Part shown: positions 50,601 through 59,600 of the stretch, one piece after another
Position numbering within the stretch: position 1 is the stretch's first letter
Layout: the number at the start of each line of letters is the position of its first letter
From: Lepisosteus oculatus
Taxonomy: Eukaryota > Chordata > Actinopteri > Semionotiformes > Lepisosteidae
Assembly (NCBI RefSeq): GCF_040954835.1
Contig: NC_090698.1
Location: 69,943,284-70,007,283 of the forward strand
DNA length: 64,000 bases
Reading direction: 5' to 3'
The notes under the pieces: generated by a model
What the model was told of the DNA's origin: nothing
The model's input: the letters and a program-made list of their open reading frames with translations, nothing else
The model's database searches: none
Made by a program: the position numbers and the translations under genes

Positions 50601-53600
50601 GTTATATACAAAACACAGGGGATTGCGTGGCTAAGTACAGATATTTACTGTACCACACTACCGTAGACATACTGTAGAAACACAGAACCAAGCAAACAGT
50701 TTTGTATTAGTTTGAATAGGGAAATAAACCAGAAATAAAATCAGATATTTACGTTTTGGATACCACCAGTAGGAAATTTAGGTATAAAGTATAAAGCAAC
50801 GGTCCCCTACTTAAGGGTCAGAGTTGTGCTTTTTAGTGCTCAAATTATCTGAAAGTTCGGTGCTAACACAGGATGAAAGTCTCTCACTGCACTATTTGCC
50901 TGTTTCGTCTCTTCTCTACATTATCTCTCTGATTTGGAATATTCTTTATATCCTGTTTTAGGCTTGGGGCCTGTTTGCTCCTTTCAGAAAACGTCTGGAT
51001 GAAATCTTTGGATCACTTAAATCCTCACTATGAAATGAGTAGGAGGCCCAAAATGCCTCAGCCTCCTCATTTGAAATAGTTTTCATGTCTCACTCCTCCC
51101 CCTCAGTCCACGAGGGCTTGTTAAACATTAGTACAATTGTTTGGCCACCTTGATCTTAAGCTGTTGTGACTACCTCAGATGACAAGAGAAGGGGACAGTT
51201 TCCCTGTCTCAGATACTGGCAAGACAGCCCCTTGTTTTACATGGCAGAGTATGTTTGATTGGAAATTTGGAAACCCCCAACATTTACAGTAAATGCTACT
51301 TCTAAGTGTCATGACTGCAGCTGTTTAGGCAACAAACTGTGAAAACTGTGCAATTTTCTGAACACATCTACAGTACACACCAGTGTTTTGTCAAGCAAGT
51401 GTACACTAGCAACTAATTTGCTTAGATATTGTTAGAGACGACCTGCGTCAGTACATCTGCAGCTGTTTATACTGCATGGAACAAAAAGTAAAACTGCAAT
51501 AGCCCATTTTGATAGGGTTGTGTACGTTTGCAACTTGATATATTTTTTTCTATATTTTTCTTGATGGAGCTTAATACTGGTGTTGGTAACATTTTAGTTT
51601 CATGTTTTCAGTCTTTTCAGAGCAAGTGAATCCTCTCAAAGTGTCACATTGCTAGATGTGTTAATGGTGCTGCATGCATATTCCCTCTCAGGATCGCAGT
51701 TGCTCTCCAGTATAATTAGCCTGGACAGGCCTGTCATCTGCTGTCTGGGAGCTGTCATAAAGTACCTGATTGAGTTCAACCTGGACAAAGTGCTGCTGTG
51801 TACCAGGTAGGTAATGTTTTTTTCCCCTGTACCACCCATCAGGTAGTGGGTATAGCATGCTTTGAATGACTTCTTCCAGGATTTGTGGGAACCAAAACAA
51901 GAGATGGTGTATACTGGTGTTGAGAATCTGCACATCTAAGTTAAGGAAGTTAAATAGACGACTGTGACAGGGCACCTTTGCTCACTTGGGAGGCCACAGC
52001 TGCAGCTAGTTGTTACATTGGTGGGTGGCAGCTGTGTGTCGCCCTGTTTCATTTTAACCCTCGTCAAGTGGAGGTGGGAGATGCAAAGAGCAACACACCA
52101 GGGTTCTGCGAGAGGTACCTGGAGAGCAGCCTTATTGAATAGCAGGGAGGTTGACAGCTGCAGTTGCCAAAGAAGCAGTATGGCTTAGAGGTGGAGGCGC
52201 TGTCAGCAGCAGGTGATGGGCTGGCTGGTGCACATGCAGCAGCCCGGTTGAGGGCTTAGATCTTGCAGGAGATTAGAAACTGTCACGCCATAAAGCTCGA
52301 AGTGAAGAGTTGAAGAGTGTGCTCCCTAGCGGTCAGGTTTATCTCCTTTGTGGTGTGGAGTGAAAGTTGGTAGAGAGTGTGTTTGTGCACAGGCCCTGAA
52401 CAAGCAGGGTAGATGGGGATGAGGGTTACAGTGACGTAATGTTACTGTTAATGCTGGTGATGTCGGGAAAATGGAATTAACAAAGAGTCCCAAATTCTGC
52501 ATTGCGCAAGATATCCATTTTGCTGTAGTCTGTCACAGTCATACGAAAGGATAGATTTATTATGGTTGTGCAGGCACACATAGTACGTGATCTGCATCTC
52601 CTCTTCAGGATTATTTCTTCTGGGTTAATAGGTTTTGTGTCCACGCAACGTCCATGAACCGATTTTAAAATATTATTCTCATGCTGTTCACTTAATCGCT
52701 GTAGTGTTTATTTGCATACTTACAGTGCAGTTAGGAATTCTTTAAAACTAACAAGGAGGGGTCCTGGACATTCATTTTGCAATGGACAGCTCTGCATTTG
52801 AGCAGTTCAAGGCACTTTCTTATGTGTCTCTGCTTCACACCGGCCAAGTGTGGTTTAATACCTGTCAAGGGGAATTTGAATAACTCCCAGAGTGCCCTCT
52901 TTGGGCAGAGATTATCCTTGCAGTCTCCAAACAAAGAAGGCAAGAAGCTACCACTAGTTAAGCAAATATTTGAAATAAAATATAATAATACCAGTAGATT
53001 GTTAATGGGTTTAAATAGATAGATATATGTCTTGTAAATTCTGTATATTTGATCTGTTATAACAGTCAGTTGTCCTTATTCTTCACATGCTGTATGTCAG
53101 AAGCACTCTTAACTAAATTTATAAACTGATTATTGCTGGCCTTCCTGAGTGAGGTTGTCATGCTGTAAAATACCGTTTTCTGTGGAAGGTTGCTGACAAC
53201 CTGTGTTTAAGGAAGGCTGAAATGTAACTGCTCCAGTCCCTTCGGCTCAACAGATTCCTCAGATCTGACAGTGCGCTCTGTCTGGTAGTAACAGTTAACA
53301 CCCAGCTTGTGGCACCTGCATCTCAGCCCAGACAGCTGCAGGGAGATTCCCTGTGGAGAATGATGGCTTCCCACGTCACTGCTGCTGCTGCAGTGTCTCA
53401 GTCGATGCTTTAGCAAGCCTCTGGGGCCTGGAAATTTGATGACATTTTAGCAGAATCTGTGAAAAAGATGAGATGAAAACTATGCATGTGTAGAATCTAA
53501 ATGTGCATTGGAACTGGACCGTAGGATTACCAATATGGAAATCGAATGATGGGGATTAGTCAATATGGTTAGAGATTATATTAGAATATTAATGCATGGT

Positions 53601-56600
53601 GCCACTTTTAAATTGTTTAATGTACTCACAAGGCCTTGTTTAGAGCATTGTGTACAATATTGGTCACCATGTTGTAGAAATAATATCACTGCTCTGCAGT
53701 CGGTTCTAAAAAGAGTGACTAGGCACATTCTGAGGCTTAAGGTAATTATCTGCACCGACAGGTTGGAGGAATTTAACCTTTCTACTCTTGGAAAGTGAAG
53801 ATTGTGAGGGGTCCTGAAACACAACACAAAACCGGTCCAGTATTTGAAATCCTCAAAGGCATCGACAGAGTCAGCCCAGTGGGCCTTATCAGGATGACCA
53901 GAGAAGTACAAACAGAAGGGCACAAGTGGAAACTAAACTGAAGCGTTTCTTTACCCACAGCTTTGTGGGAGTCTGGGCAAGTTACCCAGCTAGGTGGCTG
54001 AAGCAGGTTTACTGGCTCCTTTCAAGAAAGGGTCGGATCAGTTAAATCCAAACTACCAAACAGGTTAGATAATCTAAAAGGCATCCTGTTATTTCTAACC
54101 TAAAATATTTCCTTGAGGACTGAAGATAAAATTGATCCTTGAAGTTAACTGGATATTTTTGCATTTACGAACATTTCTACATGACTGGTGCAATCCATAC
54201 CTTTCATGACTTGTGCATAAACAAATGGTTAAAATTCATAGCAAATCTGTTTACTGATTAGCTGCAGGTGGTGTAGATAATTTATATTGGAGTCTTTATG
54301 CATTTAGGAAAACAAACTTTTAAAATGTGATTTCAGAATGTCATTAGACGTAATGATTGCTTAATGTGGCTCCATCCGTTCGTTTCCTGGTCTGCTTATC
54401 CAGTACAGGTTGTGGAGCCTGTAACTGGCAGGCTACCCTCTGGATGGGACACCAGTCCATCGCAGGGCAGACACAGACATGCACACACTCACACCAAAGC
54501 CAGTTTTCTTCCAAAAGCAAATGATATGCCAGTCTTTGGGCTGTGGGAGGAAACTGCAGTGCCCAGGGGAAACTCACGCTAACATGGTTAGAATATACAA
54601 ACTCCACACAGACAACACCCAAGAATTACACCCAGGGCTCAAGCATAGCTAAGCATTGCGCCACCATGCTGCTTAATGTAGCTCTTATTTTATTTCGCCG
54701 TCTGTGCCAGCCTTTGTCTTACAGGATAATTAATGAAAGCTGGCAGTGTAATGATATGAATGTCCTGATGTATTCTCCATTCTAAATATCCGAATATATT
54801 GGATGTGAGTGAAGTGAGCAGGCCTTGATTGGTCTCTCTCTCTACCCCCACAGCTCCTTCAGGCAGCTCTCCAGTGAAGCCGAGTACATGACGCTGAGCG
54901 CCACCACCATGAAGAACCTGGAGATTCTGCACAACCAGGTAGGTGCAGCTGTCCCTGGGGGAGTCGGGCCACGCGCTTCGCCCAGGGAGGTCGACGCTTT
55001 TTAAAAAACAATGCTCACCCCTGCCCCCCTTCGGAGTTTCAGATGAACTTCATCTGCGTATTCAAGCAGCTAGAAGTTAAGAAAAAAAAAAGCTGCCCTC
55101 CCCTTCTTGGTACCTAACTAGGTTTGCACTGTTGAACAATTCCGATCAGTTGCTGATACTGTGAAGCAAGTCTGGCCCTTTGGGTAAACTCCCACGAACG
55201 GAATAGGCTGTTTACTGCATTTCTTGGCGCGTCTTCTCTTTGTGAGTGACTGTGACGCTTCACAGGGTGGTCTGGGACTTGTGACCAAGAGAGTGACCCT
55301 AAAATGATTGCCCAAGGGTTCAAGTGCCTTGGATAAAGATCTTAAAATGTTGATCGCCATTAGAATAAAACGGTCTCCAGTCTTTGCCTGATGTCACAGA
55401 CAAGGGACAGGTGGAGGTGCACAGAAACTCTGTGTTTGTCCATGGTTGTCCTACAATTAACTATTCCCTGGGTGTGGTCACTGCTACACCCACCGGTGGT
55501 AGTGTCCTTGCTCTCTTCATCGAGTTAGAGCTACTCCACACTAACGGCCAACCTGTCCTGTTTCTGCAGACGGACAGGAAGACAAAGGGCAGCCTTCTTT
55601 GGGTGATGGATCATACCCAGACTCCTTTTGGCAAAAGACTGATGAAGAAGTGGGTGACACAACCTTTGAGATCAGCTGAGTAAGTCCATGTAAAACGGTT
55701 TTAGCGGAACCTTTAGTTTTTGTGGTTGGGTATATTAGACTCCTGTAATAATCGCTGTGCTAATCTGTTCGTCATAGCAGGAGCCCTTGTCAGCCACACC
55801 TAACAGACCAGCGCCGGGGTGTTGAACTCAAGTGCGCTACAGTTTATCTGATATCTTCACAATACACCCGCGGGCTGCTTTCCAACCCTGCTGCTTATAA
55901 TCATTGCTTTTCATTCACTATACTGCGGATAAAAGTAATTTGTTATGATCGGAAATGAAATGGTTCTTAAAATGTTCAAAAGAGAAGAGATGTAGAGATG
56001 TTTTGCTGTTTCCTGACAACCTTTGGATTCACTCCTAAGACCCGGATTTTTGTTTTTTATATTCACAGCGGTGCTGCTAATTGTATTTCTTTCATTTCTT
56101 TCATAACTGCTAGGCAAAAGAAATATGCCCACTCACACCTTTCCTTGAAGCATCTGCCCTCTGTGTCAAGTGTTTGTTTTCATGGTCAGGCCCCCGGGCA
56201 CTGTCACAGCTGCCGGTTTTGGAGCGTGCTGAAGGAGCCGTAATTCAGCGAGCTTCTGTCCATTTTGTCAGAAATAGCTGGTGGGATTTGTAGTTTTCAC
56301 ACACGGTTTCCTGTCGCCAAGGGCCAAATTACTTCATGACAAACATCCCTCACATGGGCCGTAATAAAAACACCGGGGGCCATATTAATCAATTTCCCTT
56401 CGGGATCAATAAAGTCTTATCTATCTATTCAGCCCACAGGGGTCTTGAGTTTGTCATCCCTGCACACTCCCTGCTCTTCACTCTCACTTTCTTCCTCCGT
56501 GACTTCATGCACTCAGGCAGGCTTAGCCTCGGAGGCGCTTTCGAAGGCTTCTAGAACGTTCTCGGGTGCCAGAAGCTTCTCTTCCGGGGCTCACTTCAAA

Positions 56601-59600
56601 ATTTGTGCGCGTTTTTTTGTTTTCTTCGTTCCGCGTTGCCCATCGTATCTCTCCCGCTTTGTGACATCTTGTCTGCCATTGATTGTTCTCCTGGCACTTC
56701 TCTGTGATGAGTTGTGGTCTTGTTGGATGTGATGGAGAGATGCTACCCAAGTGTTTGATTATCTTTTCATTCAGTGGCTTTATAACTTCTGATGGCTGTG
56801 TCTCTAGGTTGCAGTCTTTGACTCTTTTGATCATTTGATATTTCTTCGGTTTCATAACTGTTGTTGCAGTATCAGAGGTCTCAGACTTGAGATGAGTTGA
56901 CGAGATTGTATTTACTGCTGTGTTCAATTTGAAGCAAATAATACAAAAACATAAAATGGTGTTTTTCTAACGGAGCACTGCAAGAGCAATAAGAATGATA
57001 AGGTTTGAAGGAGAAAGTATAGATTAATACCAAACTGAAAGGTATGAATGAAGAAAAATACTTGAAGGCTCTCCAGCCAAAATGTTTTTCTTTCTTTCTG
57101 CTTTTCGGGGCAGAGTTAAGCTGTGCTTGAAGCTTGGCAGCCTACACGCTGACGCAGCTCCCCACTCGAATCGCTGGAGTATCGGTTTCCACCCACAGGC
57201 TGGACTTGTATTTGATATGGGACGTTGATGCGGTGACCACATCATTAACAGGGAGAAGATTAAGGGCTTCTGCTTTGGAATGTGCAGAAACCACTTAAGC
57301 ACAAATCAGGGTTAAAGAGAGACAAGACAGTGATTCAGTTCCTTCATATATATTTCTGCTTCACTGACCACATGTTACTTGAGAAGATCAACATGGAGCT
57401 TGTGGTGTAATAGACAGCCGGCAGCCTTCTTCTGTGGCTTAGCATGGAAGAGCTACAGAGCCATTTGTCATCTGACAGGCTTCGAGCCTCACAGTGCCTG
57501 ACCAGGCAGTTAACACCCCCTGGAGGTCTGGGGTTTCTCTTGTCTATGTAGATCTAATCTGAATCCTACTCTGACGGTGCTGCACAGTTGTGTACTGTTT
57601 GCTGGGTAATGTCAAGTCACTAATGTCTAATGGCATGAGAGATTAACTTTACAAAGTCCTTGAGCCAAGGTGTGGTACCAATAGCCTTCAAAAGTGCTGC
57701 TGTAACCCCTGTTACAAAAAAAACAAATAAAAGCAAATCCGTTAAAATAAATATGGCTCTGGACAACCTAAACACATTTTACCCTTTATCAAAACTAAAC
57801 TTTCTTGCAAAACGTTTGGAACGCACTGTTACAGTTCAGTTAAATAACCATCTTATTGCAAATAACCTCTTCAAACCCATCCAATTTTGCATCTGACAAC
57901 TACACAGCACAGATACTGCCCTGGTTAAAGTAATTAATGATCTTTTTATAGCTTTTTATTCTGGTTTTCTTTCTAACCTTATTCTTGACCTCATTGCTGC
58001 TTTTGACAGGATATCTTACTTTCTCATCTTAAAACTGTGTTTGGTGTTTCTGACATTGCTCTTAGGTGGTTCAAGCCTTACCTTACTGATTGCTGTCACT
58101 TTGTCTCTCTTGGTGGTTCCAGTTCTGAAATTGTTACTTATTAAATCTGGTGTTCCTCATGGCTCTGTACTTGGTTCCCTACTTTTTAGCATTAACACGT
58201 TCCCACTTGGTCATCTGTTAAGATCACATGGTCTAAATGATGATTTCTATGCTGACAATACTCAAACGTACATCTGTACTAAACCTGACACTGATGTGGC
58301 TGCCTCTTTTTTTTTCTAATTGCATCTCTGACATAAAAACATGTACATTATGATTCAAAATTTCCTCCTCTAAACTGCAACAAGACTGAAGTCATGCTTC
58401 TCGGGAAGCCCCATCAACTGTGTAAAACCAATGTAGTAACTCCATCTGTGGCTGGTACTGCACTTCAGTTTTAATCTAAATTGAAGAACATGAGGGTGAT
58501 AGTTGATCCAAGCTTGACGTTTGACCCACATGTGTAAGATCTTGTCAAAATATATTTCTTCCACCTCAGAAATATCACAAGACTTCATCCTATGTCGTCG
58601 CTGTTTCTGAAAAGATGGTCAACATATTCGTTTTCTCTCATATTGATTACTATAACACTCTATTGACTGGGGTATCTAAATTCAGACTGAACAAACTAAA
58701 ATATGTCCAGAACTAGGCAGCCAGAATCCCGACCAGGTCTAGTGCAAGTGATCACCTTACTTGTATCCTGGAGTCCTTGCACCTGCTTCCTGTCAGGTTT
58801 CATGTCGACTTCAAAATCCTCTTGCTCACCTGTAAGGCTCTGCATGGCTCTGTAAGGCACCTCAGTACCTGTCTGACTTATTGGTCTGCTCTCAACCTCA
58901 CAGCTTTTGTTTGTCTAATCCTGGTCATCTCCTGTCTGAACCCCAAGCCACTCTATAGGTGACAGGGCCTTCTCCTGCTGTGCCCCCCAAAACTCTGGAT
59001 CTAAGTATATCCTAAGTATATCAGTGAGTCATGTTCCCTGGACTCTCAAATCTAATGTCAAAACTTTCTTTTTAGAAGTGATTTTACTTAACTGGTCCTT
59101 TATCTGACCATTTTCTTTCCTGCTACATTCTAAACCCCTCACCTACTATCTCCTGTATATATATATTTTTTGTTCTGTCTAGTCCTTTGAGAAGCCACTT
59201 TTAAAGTCTTTATTATTATAAATGAAACAAATGTACAGTACAGTTCCTTATAATCATTATTGGTTGCAGCTCTCTTAGGTAGTGTTTGTGAGATCTGAAG
59301 CCTAGAGATTAGTTTGGGCTAGAGATCTGTAAACTGTTTAAGTGTTGTGAATTTTCTGGTATCTGCTGGTATCCATCAGATTTCCAAACTGTGGGGAGTA
59401 TTTAAAAATAATCTCCCAGTTACTTGCAGACAAACCTGCAGTAGTCAGCACTCAGTTCCACTATAACGAGTGATTCCTGCCGATTATTTCTGGTATGTGT
59501 CCTGTGGTCGATAGGTGTCTCTGTTCTGGATGAAATCCTAGGATTAGCTTTGTTTGCCCACGAGCCTGACCAGAAATAAGAGACTTTCCACAAATAAGTG

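Noticed and set aside
56523..56927. 134-codon minus-strand frame in msh3 intron 12
   Set aside because: Lys/Glu-rich but unlike any family I know, without splice or promoter context; not supported as a gene.
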